This document shows positions 25,870 to 35,017 of a stretch of 64,000 nt of DNA, in pieces. The position numbers and the translations under genes are program-made. Under the pieces are notes generated by a model, which saw only the letters and a program-made list of their open reading frames with translations, was not told where the DNA came from and ran no database searches. The DNA comes from a virus. Position 1 is the first letter of the stretch, and every line of letters starts with the position of its first letter. The stretch spans positions 16,219-80,218 of the IMG/VR virus record IMGVR_UViG_3300024180_000005, one strand, 5' to 3'.

Positions 25870-26634
25870 TTACGATAATAATTTAAAGTTTTTATACTTT
25901 TCCATTATTTTATTATATAGATTCTCATCTAAACTTATATTTTTTAAATCTGACCATTTTTCTATTATTAAAATAGGGTATTCTTTATAGTAAGAAATAT
26001 TTATACTATTCGTGACGACTGGAATCGATTTAAAGTATATAGACTCCCAAGTCTTATGACAATCTATACCATTACCATTTGGTGATATAACAAAATAACT
26101 TTTAGATATCTCACGTAAGTAGGACTCAAAATCAACTCTTTCTGAATTTTTAATTGGATATATACTATTTAAACATGTTGTTCTTTCATTCATATTAGTA
26201 TTAATATCTATATTACAATATACGTTATTTACTTTTTTATTATTTTCTATCATTACCTTTTTTATAATATCGGTATTACCGTGTGGCCACCTAATATTCG
26301 CAATTCCAATTGGAATAGAAAATAATTTATAATGTAAAAAGTTAATATTCTGACCATACCATTTTAGTAAATAATCATTATTCATTATTGATAAATAACT
26401 ATCATTTATAGAAAGATCACTATTATGTGTATATAATATAAATTTATTTTTAATATTTGGAAGAATAATTGATTTAAAATCATTTAACATATCTGTTTTA
26501 ACAAATATCTTCATCCCATCAAATTGATTAACTTTATTAATATCAAATTGATAAAACTCATCGTATATAAAATCACATTTCTTTCTATATCCCATCCCAG
26601 TTATAAAAGGAAGTGAATCTTTTGTTAAATCCAT
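25870..26634 (-). CDS. exostosin-like glycosyltransferase, 254 aa
   Basis: The C-terminal half shows the exostosin/GT47-like pattern YFVISPNGNGIDCHKTWESI followed by YFKSIPVVTNS, which in this group binds the nucleotide sugar. The N-terminal half has alternating strands (KIFVKTDML, KFILYTHNSDLSI). It overlaps the upstream gene by 10 bp. GT-B-type transfer of a sugar to a growing glycan is inferred from the family; the donor is unknown. Confidence 0.65.
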   Translation of the reverse strand: MDLTKDSLPFITGMGYRKKCDFIYDEFYQFDINKVNQFDGMKIFVKTDMLNDFKSIILPNIKNKFILYTHNSDLSINDSYLSIMNNDYLLKWYGQNINFLHYKLFSIPIGIANIRWPHGNTDIIKKVMIENNKKVNNVYCNIDINTNMNERTTCLNSIYPIKNSERVDFESYLREISKSYFVISPNGNGIDCHKTWESIYFKSIPVVTNSINISYYKEYPILIIEKWSDLKNISLDENLYNKIMEKYKNFKLLS

Positions 26635-27344
26635 AGGTTATTAATCATTTTATCTATTTCCAATTTATATTGTGAATATGGTCTAAGTGAGTGACAATCT
26701 ATATAATATCCCTTTTTTAAGGTATCAATATCATAAACCCAATTAGATCTATCAATCCTATTCATAGCCATACCATATTTCCAACCTCTCTCAGTTAGAT
26801 ATATTTTATCTCTATAATTAAACTCATTAACACATTTACCGAAATAAAGTTCATCAGTATCCCATCCCTGTTCAAACTTTGACAACCTATCACAATATTC
26901 ACCAAATTCACATTTTAAATCCAAAACATCGTTAAATATCTGACCTTTGCCAACATTATAGCATAACGGATATCTAGTTGTGTTATAAGCATCTGAACTT
27001 AATATAGCCAAACTATCATCATTTAGTTCATTAACTATATTATTAAAATAATAATGACTGAGAGGTAGCATATCTATATCGGATGTTATACAAACATCAT
27101 CTAGGTAATATTTTGTTATATACATTCTAACAATTTGTGACTGAAAGGCTGTTGAATAACCATCAACTGATTTTACTTCATGTATTATATGGTCGTCATT
27201 ATCGGTAACTAAATCCTTATCAGATATTAAAACTAATATAGGTTTTATTTTAATTAATTTAATCCAAAGATCCCTAACAATTGGCCAGAAATCCAAATAC
27301 ATAGGATTACTATCAGAAGCTACTATCGCGTAATCAATTTTCAT
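26625..27344 (-). CDS. GT-A-like glycosyltransferase, 239 aa
   Basis: Starts MKIDYAIVASDSNPMYLDFW and contains DVCITSDIDMLPLSHYYFN, a DxD (DID) motif of GT-A glycosyltransferases, which holds the metal and the nucleotide sugar. Later QGWDTDELYFGKCVNEF and an end with HSLRPYSQYKLEID. It resembles uncharacterised phage and giant-virus glycosyltransferases. It lies 9 bp after the preceding gene and overlaps the next, so it is cotranscribed in the island. Confidence 0.65.
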   Translation of the reverse strand: MKIDYAIVASDSNPMYLDFWPIVRDLWIKLIKIKPILVLISDKDLVTDNDDHIIHEVKSVDGYSTAFQSQIVRMYITKYYLDDVCITSDIDMLPLSHYYFNNIVNELNDDSLAILSSDAYNTTRYPLCYNVGKGQIFNDVLDLKCEFGEYCDRLSKFEQGWDTDELYFGKCVNEFNYRDKIYLTERGWKYGMAMNRIDRSNWVYDIDTLKKGYYIDCHSLRPYSQYKLEIDKMINNLWI

Positions 27345-27353
27345 TTATATGTA

Positions 27354-28016
27354 TTAAGTTTTTAATTTTTTTAATTTATTTTCTAATTCATTCATTATTC
27401 TAACATCACCAGTTCTATCACCAATAGTTTTACATCTAAAATGAAAATAATCAAAAATATTATCCGGGACCGGAGTATTTTTTATATCCAACCTTTTAGA
27501 AAAAGTTGGATAAATTCCAATATCTCTTAATAAACAAGCAAGTGCTACATCATCTATAAACTGATGATTCCATTTATTTCTATTTTCTACTACTTTTTCA
27601 ACTAAATCTTTGGATATAAAATATCCACAACCACTAGCGAAATTTATATCACCATGATTACCTATAATACCGTTATAAAACTCATTAAAAGGTTTATCAT
27701 CTAAATAGTCAACTAACTTCTCAATATTAACATAACTGCTACTATTGGTCCTAAAGATATAATCAAAATTATTACCTTTTAATAAAATCTCAAAAGCTCT
27801 AATAGTTTTATACCCTATATTATTATAACCTTCCGGATAGTTTGTTATTATTTTATCTTCATAAATGTACTCATCTTGCCCACCATGGTAAAAAAATACT
27901 TTTACATTATCTAGATTATGATTTGCCCAAGTTTTTTTTATACAATTCTCCAACATAACATAAGGTTCTTGATAATGACTCAATACCAATATTATTACAT
28001 TTTTTCTATTTGACAT
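27354..28016 (-). CDS. glycosyltransferase-like protein, 220 aa
   Basis: MSNRKNVIILVLSHYQEPYV at the start, FDYIFRTNSSSYVNIEKLVDYL as a modified DxD region, GCGYFISKDLVEKVV and FIDDVALACLLRDIGIYPTF later: the layout of galactosyltransferase-like GT-A enzymes (GT31-like), where EDV/DDV is the catalytic acidic motif. It is packed 4 bp from the next gene. The acceptor is unknown. Confidence 0.65.
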   Translation of the reverse strand: MSNRKNVIILVLSHYQEPYVMLENCIKKTWANHNLDNVKVFFYHGGQDEYIYEDKIITNYPEGYNNIGYKTIRAFEILLKGNNFDYIFRTNSSSYVNIEKLVDYLDDKPFNEFYNGIIGNHGDINFASGCGYFISKDLVEKVVENRNKWNHQFIDDVALACLLRDIGIYPTFSKRLDIKNTPVPDNIFDYFHFRCKTIGDRTGDVRIMNELENKLKKLKT

Positions 28017-28020
28017 TATC

Positions 28021-28695
28021 CTAAAAATTTTTTATTATTTTCCAAAAATCAGGATGTCTCTCATTATTTGAATCAAAAACATCACCAACAAATTCATAAT
28101 CTACTCTTTTAGATGGGAATAATCTAGTCTCTCCACCAAAATTCAAACCAAATTCTGAATGCTCCATCGCCGTATTGGTGATAAGTGAATAAACACATTT
28201 TCCTAAAAAGTCTTGATCAATTCCCTTTCTCTGAAACTGATTCCAACCTTCAATTAATTTAATTATTTCAATTTTTCTCATTAATCCATTTCGTGAACCC
28301 CACATACCACCCAAAATAGGAACCGTATGATAAGGGTGATCTCTCATTATGTGAAAATCTTTATCTGATTCTAGCCACTCATTTACGGCATTTACTTCTC
28401 TCTCAGATATTCTAGAGTCACAATCTCTGGATAAAAATATATCAACATCTAAATCCTCAGATGCCCAGAATCGCCAAAACATACCGTGGAATGAGTCCTT
28501 TGAATCCACTAATATAACCTCAACATTATCACCTTTAATTGTTTCTATTAATTCTGTTTTTGAATTTTTATCAATATAAAATCTACAAATCCAACCGGGA
28601 TAATAAATTTTAGACAATTCTATATTTTTTAGTGCACCAACCCAATACATTGGGTCATCACCCCAAAGACTATAAGCTATTATATTTTTAGACAT
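28021..28695 (-). CDS. GT-A-like glycosyltransferase, 224 aa
   Basis: NIIAYSLWGDDPMYWVGAL at the N-terminus, FYIDKNSK, then FHGMFWRFWASEDLDVDIFL and SRDCDSRI, a DxD-type motif (DCD), and HIMRDHPYHTVPILGGMWG. This group of small glycosyltransferase-like proteins is common in large phages. It overlaps the upstream gene by 8 bp. Probably transfers a hexose, but the donor and acceptor cannot be read from sequence. Confidence 0.65.
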   Translation of the reverse strand: MSKNIIAYSLWGDDPMYWVGALKNIELSKIYYPGWICRFYIDKNSKTELIETIKGDNVEVILVDSKDSFHGMFWRFWASEDLDVDIFLSRDCDSRISEREVNAVNEWLESDKDFHIMRDHPYHTVPILGGMWGSRNGLMRKIEIIKLIEGWNQFQRKGIDQDFLGKCVYSLITNTAMEHSEFGLNFGGETRLFPSKRVDYEFVGDVFDSNNERHPDFWKIIKNF

Positions 28696-29428
28696 TTAAT
28701 AAATTTATTTTTTCTATAACACGATCAAACCTAGATTTATTAGGTATTTTATGAATAGGAGAAACTATGCTATCAACAAATCTTTCTCTTTGATGCCACA
28801 TATGTATTATAGTATTATTTAGTAGATTTGTTGTCTGAAATTCCTCACCAAAAACAGGTTCTAAATATTTAAATTTTATTCCATTGTCTTTCAAAACCCA
28901 CATAAAATCATAATAAGGCTCTGTTTCTGGCTTCCAAATCATACCCAAAGGTTTACCAGAAGATCCAAATTCCATATTATACTCATAGTGTGAATGATTT
29001 CTTTTCTCATATGGATAATCCTCTATCCATTCCTTTTTAAATTGTGGAATTTTTTTCCTATTATGCCAAGTGTCTATACATTTTCTATTCATTATCATAA
29101 AAAATGAATTAAGCGCCATGTGATTACCACTCCTATACTCAAAATGACCATCTGGAGGTCCGGCAATATCAATATTATTATCTTCCATTTCTTTAATAAG
29201 ATTTATTATCTCATCATTAGATGTTATAAAACAATCTTCGTCTATATGTACATACCAATCTGATTCAAAATCTTTTGAAAAGTTCAACCAATCATACCAA
29301 ACCATAAACCATCCCTTTCTACCATCGAATTTAATATGATTAGAATCTGGGAAATTTTTTCTTATACATTCATCTTGTGTTTTTTGTATATCTGAAAATG
29401 TACTTGTTGTAAAAAATGTTATTTTCAT
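28688..29428 (-). CDS. GT-A-like glycosyltransferase, 246 aa
   Basis: MKITFFTTSTFSDIQKTQDE at the start; KDFESDWYVHIDEDCFITS carries the acidic DED metal-binding motif; AGPPDGHFEYRSGNHMALNS and NTIIHMWHQRERFVDS follow, with an H-x-W-x-Q segment like the C-terminal His of GT-A enzymes. It overlaps both neighbours by a few bases (4 and 8 bp). A member of the phage glycan island. Confidence 0.65.
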   Translation of the reverse strand: MKITFFTTSTFSDIQKTQDECIRKNFPDSNHIKFDGRKGWFMVWYDWLNFSKDFESDWYVHIDEDCFITSNDEIINLIKEMEDNNIDIAGPPDGHFEYRSGNHMALNSFFMIMNRKCIDTWHNRKKIPQFKKEWIEDYPYEKRNHSHYEYNMEFGSSGKPLGMIWKPETEPYYDFMWVLKDNGIKFKYLEPVFGEEFQTTNLLNNTIIHMWHQRERFVDSIVSPIHKIPNKSRFDRVIEKINLLNV

Positions 29429-30156
29429 ATTTTAATATTTATTTTTGTTGTTTCGATGAATTTTTTTATCTGTGTACAAAATAATCCATCCTTCCCTCTT
29501 AAATAATCATCTGGATTAGAAGTTATAGAATCATCTATTCTCCAAACACCACCTAATTTAATCATATCAGAATAAAAGAAACTTGCAAATTCGGTCCAAC
29601 TGATATAATCATAGTTTGTCTTATGTGTACGGTGGTTTATAATCTCATTTTCTATATGATATATTTTAATCCCTAAACGATTAGCAACCATAGGTAACCA
29701 AAAATCCCACCATGGCATTCCAATTACATAGTTTTTATTGTAAAAAAGTTCAATATTTTTTTTATCAAAAATAAACAAATCATATCCATCGGGAAATGGG
29801 TAAGAAGGGACATCACCCAATTCCCATCTCGTTGCTATAACTAAGGAATCATCAAAGAATTTATTTAGTTTTATTTTTTTATTAAGTATAATATCAGAGT
29901 TAACTATAGCACATTTATCAGTATTAGTCAATTTTATAGCATCTAATATAGCATCTAATCTTACCAAAGTTTTTTTATCAACCTGAAATGTTTTTCTGGT
30001 CTTAACTATGTTAACATCAGGATATAAATCTTTTATAATTTCTATCTCTTCTTCCGTATTTACGGTATAAACATCATATTCCTTACACCAAGAATCGATT
30101 GCCTCTTTTTGTGCATCAAAATTACCATATGGGTTTATTGTTGTAAATACTTTCAT
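29425..30156 (-). CDS. glycosyltransferase-like protein, 243 aa
   Basis: MKVFTTINPYGNFDAQKEAI, KCAIVNSDIILNKKIKL (the position of a DxD-type loop), then IATRWELGDVPSYPFPDGYD and GMPWWDFWLPMVANRLG. The PWWDFW segment is typical of a family of nucleotide-diphospho-sugar transferases in which it lines the acceptor pocket. The start overlaps the stop of the upstream gene by 1 bp. Confidence 0.6.
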   Translation of the reverse strand: MKVFTTINPYGNFDAQKEAIDSWCKEYDVYTVNTEEEIEIIKDLYPDVNIVKTRKTFQVDKKTLVRLDAILDAIKLTNTDKCAIVNSDIILNKKIKLNKFFDDSLVIATRWELGDVPSYPFPDGYDLFIFDKKNIELFYNKNYVIGMPWWDFWLPMVANRLGIKIYHIENEIINHRTHKTNYDYISWTEFASFFYSDMIKLGGVWRIDDSITSNPDDYLRGKDGLFCTQIKKFIETTKINIKI

Positions 30157-30860
30157 TAATTAACTTCCAATCTTTTTTCAACAGACATAGATTGTCTATT
30201 CTTCCAAGTAATATCATCTTCACCCCATTTAGCATTATAAGCTTGGTCTGCTTGGTCTGCTTCTCTTTTACCGGCAGCGTAATGTAAATGTTCAAACATC
30301 GTCTCATCGTTCAACCTATCGTCGTAAAGTAGGTTTAAATCTTTTAAATTATTATATAACTCACAGTCGCTAAACATGTGGTTGTATGCGGGATGGTATA
30401 TAACTCCATTCATTTTTCTTAAACAACCATAAGTCATTATAGGAATAGTAATGGCAGGATGTAACATATTAGATGAGTCTGGTAATTGATAGCCATCTCT
30501 AACCATCAATCCAACATCTCCTTTCCCTTCTAACTTATTAGTTAAGTACGTGTCCCATCCTTGTGGTGCCATAAAGTCATCGCTTGCAAAGATAACAATA
30601 TCACTATCTTCACATTTACCCATCTTAATACCTAAGTTAGAAGATAATTGATAGGATGGATAACAAACACCAATCTTATTTGTATTTAATGTAATTAAAA
30701 AGTTATTTTTTAAATAATCTTTTAATTCTGTAGCCTGTTGTTCCCAATTAACCGCAACGTAGGTTTGTATATTTGATGGATTATCTGCTCGTTTAATCCA
30801 TTCAGTGTGCATTTCTTTAAATTGTTGAGGGCGAATTGTTGCCCATAAAATGTGTATCAT
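30156..30860 (-). CDS. family 2-like glycosyltransferase, 234 aa
   Basis: First gene of the island. MIHILWATIRPQQFKEMHTE, YPSYQLSSNLGIKMGKCEDS, then DIVIFASDDFMAPQGWDTYL: the GT2 pattern, with a DD metal site and the following aromatic/Gly acceptor region. It ends with MFSDCELYNNL and KREADQ. Likely starts sugar transfer in the cluster. The Clp terminator lies just upstream, so it needs its own promoter in the 30.86-30.92 kb gap, which I could not identify. Confidence 0.7.
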   Translation of the reverse strand: MIHILWATIRPQQFKEMHTEWIKRADNPSNIQTYVAVNWEQQATELKDYLKNNFLITLNTNKIGVCYPSYQLSSNLGIKMGKCEDSDIVIFASDDFMAPQGWDTYLTNKLEGKGDVGLMVRDGYQLPDSSNMLHPAITIPIMTYGCLRKMNGVIYHPAYNHMFSDCELYNNLKDLNLLYDDRLNDETMFEHLHYAAGKREADQADQAYNAKWGEDDITWKNRQSMSVEKRLEVN

Positions 30861-30924
30861 AAAATTTATTTTATTTTTCTGGAATTTTAATAGAATAAAG
30901 AGTTTGAATTTAATTACTTATTTA

Positions 30925-30966
30925 TATAAAAAAAGAAAGAGAGAGTTTTAAACTCTCTCTTTTTTA
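30925..30966 (-). terminator. intrinsic terminator of the Clp-like gene
   Basis: Stem AGAGAGAGTTT/AAACTCTCTCT with a T-rich tract in the minus direction; also fairly symmetrical. Confidence 0.8.
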
Positions 30967-33084
30967 TTATTCATCTTTTTTCTTTCTTGGCTTCCTAGTG
31001 GCCTTTTCTATAATAACAAATGATTCATCATCTTCTTTGTTATAATCTAGTAAGAATTTTGTCCCTTCTTTTGGATTATTCTCAATGATATAATCTGTTA
31101 CAATATCATCAACCCATCTTTGAATTGCCCTCTTTAAAGGTCTAGCACCATATTTAGGATCATACCCTACTTCAACTAAGTGATCTTTCAAAGTTTCAGT
31201 TATTTCAGTTGGGTAACCAATATCTGCAGCCCTTTTAACAGTTTTAACTAACTCTAAGTCTACAATTTTAAGAATCTCTTCTTTACCTAAATCTCTGAAG
31301 TAGATAATTTCATCAATTCTGTTGATAAACTCTGGTGCGAATTTGTTTTTCAACTCTTTCTCTAGGATACCTTTGATTTCTTCATCTCTTACATTTTCTT
31401 TATTCTTTGTAGAGAATCCAACTCCTGTACCGAAATCTTTAACTAATCGAGTACCTACATTTGAAGTCATTAAGATAATACAGTTTTTAAAACTTACTTT
31501 TCTTCCGTGTGAATCGGTAACTTGACCATCATCTAACATCTGTAAGAATAGGTTAAATACTTCTGGATGTGCTTTCTCAATCTCATCAAAAAGAATAACT
31601 GAATAAGGCTTTCTTCTAATTCTATCAAGAACATTGGTATCTTCATAGCCAACATATCCTGGTGCAGAACCTTGTATTTTAGATAAAGAGATTTTATCCA
31701 TATATTCTGACATATCTAATCGAATCAAAGAATCTTCAGAATCAAATAAATATTTTGCAATTTGTTTAGCTAACTCGGTTTTACCAACTCCCGAATTACC
31801 AATAAGCATTCCAGAAAAAACCGGCTTGTTAGCATCTTTCATACCAACTCTACCTCTTTGAATTGCTCTTACAACTTTCTTAACGGCATCATCTTGACCA
31901 ATAACCTTTCCACAAATCTCAGAACCCATCTTAGCAAGTCTTGTATTTTCTTTCTCACCAACTTTTTGTAAAGGAATACCAGTCATCATAGAGACTACTT
32001 GTGCAACATTATCCTCGGTAACTATTTGTTTATTTCTAGAAGATTCTTCTTCCCAGTCTTTTCTTGCCTTTTCTAAACTCTCATTTAATTGACGTTCAAC
32101 ATCTCTTAATTTAGCAGCATCTTCATATTTCTGTGATCGAATAACTTCATTTTTCTTCTCTTTTATATCGGCTATTTTATTCTCAATATCTGTAATTTCT
32201 TTAGGAACTACAATATTTGAAATATGTACTCTTGATCCGGCCTCATCTAGTGCATCAATTGCCTTATCTGGTAAAAATCTATCGGTAATATATCGATCTG
32301 TTAAATCAACACAAGCCTTAATTGCTTCTGTTGTATATTCAACATTATGGTGAGACTCATATTTATCTTTAATATTATTTAAGATTTCCATACTTTCTTC
32401 AGAAGAAGCAGCCTCAATTGTAACTTTTTGGAATCTTCTTTCTAAAGCACCATCTTTCTCAATATGTTTTCTATACTCATCAAGTGTAGTTGCACCAATG
32501 ATTTGTATCTCACCTCTTGCCAATGCTGGTTTAAACATATTAGATGCATCCATTGATCCAGAAGCACCACCGGCACCAATCATTGTATGAATTTCGTCGA
32601 TAAATAAAATAACATCCGTATTTTTCTCCATCTCTGTCATAAGAGCTTTAATTCTTTCTTCAAATTGTCCTCTATATTTAGTACCAGCAACCATTGACGC
32701 CAAGTCTAGCATAACAACTCTTTTATTGAAGAGAATTCTACTTACTTTTCTTTGAATAATTCTTAAAGCTAATCCTTCTGCTATAGAAGATTTACCTACA
32801 CCTGGTTCACCAATTAAAATTGGATTATTCTTTTTTCTTCTTGCTAAAATTTGAGAAACTCTTTCGATTTCTTTCTCTCTTCCAACAATTGCATCAAGTT
32901 TACCATCTTCTGCCATTTTAGTCAAATCTCGACTATATGTATCTAGAACCGGAGTTTTAGACTTTGCGTCAGTTTTTTTACCTGAACTATAAGAACTATC
33001 ATCATCATCATCATCAAATGTCGCCTTCATATTTGGCAATCCTTTAAGGTATTCATCCCCTTTTGATTTTTTATTATTTCCCAT
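30967..33084 (-). CDS. clpA: ClpA/ClpC-type AAA+ unfoldase, 705 aa
   Basis: Two AAA+ modules: Walker A1 GEPGVGKS (92-99) with Walker B VILFIDEIHT, and Walker A2 GNSGVGKT (about 430) with VILFDEIEKA. Between them lies the short ClpC-like middle segment including EDAAKLRDVERQLNESLEKA and VSMMTGIPLQKV. The usual Clp N-terminal adaptor domain is missing; in its place are about 45 residues rich in Asp/Ser/Lys. No ClpP is present in the window. It could use host ClpP, or unfold proteins on its own during assembly or takeover. Confidence 0.9.
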   Translation of the reverse strand: MGNNKKSKGDEYLKGLPNMKATFDDDDDDSSYSSGKKTDAKSKTPVLDTYSRDLTKMAEDGKLDAIVGREKEIERVSQILARRKKNNPILIGEPGVGKSSIAEGLALRIIQRKVSRILFNKRVVMLDLASMVAGTKYRGQFEERIKALMTEMEKNTDVILFIDEIHTMIGAGGASGSMDASNMFKPALARGEIQIIGATTLDEYRKHIEKDGALERRFQKVTIEAASSEESMEILNNIKDKYESHHNVEYTTEAIKACVDLTDRYITDRFLPDKAIDALDEAGSRVHISNIVVPKEITDIENKIADIKEKKNEVIRSQKYEDAAKLRDVERQLNESLEKARKDWEEESSRNKQIVTEDNVAQVVSMMTGIPLQKVGEKENTRLAKMGSEICGKVIGQDDAVKKVVRAIQRGRVGMKDANKPVFSGMLIGNSGVGKTELAKQIAKYLFDSEDSLIRLDMSEYMDKISLSKIQGSAPGYVGYEDTNVLDRIRRKPYSVILFDEIEKAHPEVFNLFLQMLDDGQVTDSHGRKVSFKNCIILMTSNVGTRLVKDFGTGVGFSTKNKENVRDEEIKGILEKELKNKFAPEFINRIDEIIYFRDLGKEEILKIVDLELVKTVKRAADIGYPTEITETLKDHLVEVGYDPKYGARPLKRAIQRWVDDIVTDYIIENNPKEGTKFLLDYNKEDDESFVIIEKATRKPRKKKDE

Positions 33085-33114
33085 ATTTTTAGTTTAAAGT
33101 TATTTTTATTATAG

Positions 33115-33462
33115 TTACTTTTTTATAAAAGTTGTTTTATTATTATTTAATATCTCATCGATTAAATTATCTCTTATATCAGATTTACTATGTATATATA
33201 TATTTTCACATCTGATACTTATAGACATATTTCGATTAAATTCTATATCGATTGTCTTTATATATGAATGACTTGATTTAAATTTCATTGTATATATTTC
33301 AAATATTTTTCCTCGATCATATAAACTTATAAATTCATCATAATATTCTGGATGATTCTTAATATCAAATTTTAGATACATAATTGCACAATTCTCAAAT
33401 GAGAGTTGTGTTTCACATTCCAAAACATAGAAATTTTTATCACCAATCTTTATACAATTCAT
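33115..33462 (-). CDS. hypothetical protein, 115 aa
   Basis: Not recognised. Strand-rich soluble protein starting MNCIKIGDKNFYVLECETQL; overlaps the upstream gene by 4 bp (ATGA) so the two are translationally coupled. No motif or membrane segment was seen. It lies 30 bp before the Clp-like gene on the same strand and may share its transcript. Confidence 0.6.
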   Translation of the reverse strand: MNCIKIGDKNFYVLECETQLSFENCAIMYLKFDIKNHPEYYDEFISLYDRGKIFEIYTMKFKSSHSYIKTIDIEFNRNMSISIRCENIYIHSKSDIRDNLIDEILNNNKTTFIKK

Positions 33463-34019
33463 GCTAATTTTACCTTATTTGGATTTAAAAAATCTCTTAG
33501 AAATACATTCTTCTCACCACCAACAAATTTTACCCATTCGGAGTAGATCATCTTTTCTTTGCCAGTTGAATGTAAAAAGTATCCGTCTTTTCTCATTTTT
33601 TCTATCTTACTACTATTCATCATACTATCTTGAAGATATGAAAAGTGGTTTTCCATAACCCAATCTCCAAAATCTAAATAAACTTTTCTATTAAATACTC
33701 TTTCATCTATAATAAAAGTAATTGCAGTCATTTGATCACCCAAATCTGGTTCGTTGAACGAGGAACATATAACACCATTTTCTAATAGAGTATTGTATGT
33801 TTGATTAAGTGTTCCTAATCTCTCAGTATTATTATTAGTAGTACCACCATTAAGTAGAATTACAGTTTTCCAATATTTGGCCCAATCTAAATAATCATTT
33901 GAGTTAAAATTTACCAGACTATATTCAGTTAAAGCATGGGAGAATTGTATTCCCATTTGTATACCAGTTAGTTGGTAGTTGACAAATCCATACATTCTCA
34001 ATTCTAATTTATTTTCCAT
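33459..34019 (-). CDS. hypothetical protein, 186 aa (Pth2-like fold possible)
   Basis: The N-terminal pattern YGFVNYQLTGIQMGIQFSHA, then VILLNGGTTNN and FNEPDLGDQMTAITFIIDER, is reminiscent of small Pth2-like (peptidyl-tRNA hydrolase II) proteins: a conserved Q-x(6)-H-A helix followed by a strand and an EPDL segment. The similarity is by pattern only; a catalytic role is not established. Coupled by a 4-bp overlap to the 115-aa gene downstream. Confidence 0.55.
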   Translation of the reverse strand: MENKLELRMYGFVNYQLTGIQMGIQFSHALTEYSLVNFNSNDYLDWAKYWKTVILLNGGTTNNNTERLGTLNQTYNTLLENGVICSSFNEPDLGDQMTAITFIIDERVFNRKVYLDFGDWVMENHFSYLQDSMMNSSKIEKMRKDGYFLHSTGKEKMIYSEWVKFVGGEKNVFLRDFLNPNKVKLA

Positions 34020-34048
34020 ATAATCTTATATATATGAAGAATAGAAAG

Positions 34049-34060
34049 TTTAATATATAC
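34049..34060 (+). promoter_or_regulatory. TTTAATATATAC box, 23 nt before ATG
   Basis: Same AT box but with a longer distance to the start codon at 34084 than the usual 3 nt; here AGAAAGGAAAAC, a possible weak ribosome site, lies between. Confidence 0.45.
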
Positions 34061-34083
34061 AGAAAGGAAAACAATAAAATACA

Positions 34084-35017
34084 ATGGATATAATAGTTAG
34101 ATTAAAAAACCATAATACTAAACTATCAATTTCTAATTTAGAATTATATAAAAATGATAGTTCTAAACTAAATTTTAGATGTGAGTGTGGTTATGAATGG
34201 TCTGCAGTATACAGAGATATATTGAGATCAAAAAGAAATAATGGTTGTGTAAAATGTCAAAAAAGAAGTAAATCTGAAAGAGTATATACTTTATCAAATG
34301 ATGTTTATTTAAAAAGAGTTAATGAATATTGGGGGGGATAAGATTGAAGTTTTGGAAGAGTATAAAAAGGGAGAAGATAAAATTAAAATTTTATGTAAAG
34401 TTTGTGATAATGTATGGAATCCAACTGCTAGATCATTATTGAGAGGAAACGGATGTCCAAAATGTGGACATGAGAAAACAAAATTATCTCGTATTAAAAG
34501 TAATGAAAAATATTTAGAAGAGTTGAAATATGTTCATGATGATAGAATAACTTTAATCGATAAATATATTAATAGTAATACAAAAGTTAATTTCAAGTGT
34601 TGTTTGTGTGATAATACATGGTTAGCCAATCCTAACATGATATTAAGAGGAAGAGGTTGTCCAAAGTGTAAATTTTCCAAAGGTGAGTTATTAATTTCAA
34701 AATTATTAAAAGATATAGATATAGAATTTAAGGAACAATTTATTATAAAAGGATTAAAAACTAACAAAGGTGGTACACCTAGATTTGATTTCGCAATTTT
34801 TGAAAACAATGTTTTAACAAAAATTATTGAATATGATGGAATTTTACATTTTGAACCTGTTAATAAATTTGGAGGATTAAAAAGACTAAAAGAACAAAAA
34901 GAAGTTGATGATTTTAAAAATAAATATTGTATCAAAAATAATATTAAAATGATAAGGATACCATATTATGACATTTCAAAAATAGACATTGAATATCTAA
35001 AAAATAAAATTATTTGA
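34084..35017 (+). pseudogene. zinc-ribbon homing endonuclease split by a frameshift at a G7 tract
   Basis: Two frames (34084-34341 and 34322-35017) together encode one protein of about 310 aa. Three zinc-ribbon repeats (CECGYEWSA...CVKC; CKVCDNVWNPT...CPKCG; CCLCDNTWLAN...CPKC) lead to a Vsr-like nuclease (FDFAIFEN, IIEYDGILHFEP, NIKMIRIPYYD). The break is at seven G (34331-34337); with six G the frame reads NEYWGDKIEVLEEYK and continues. So it is a one-base insertion in the only long G tract noticed in this AT-rich window: a real inactivating mutation, phase variation or a sequencing error. The end overlaps the CYTH gene by 8 bp. Confidence 0.75.

Noticed and set aside
30122-30307. 61-aa minus-strand ORF over the junction of two glycosyltransferase genes
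   Set aside because: It overlaps both genes in another frame and has no start context of its own.
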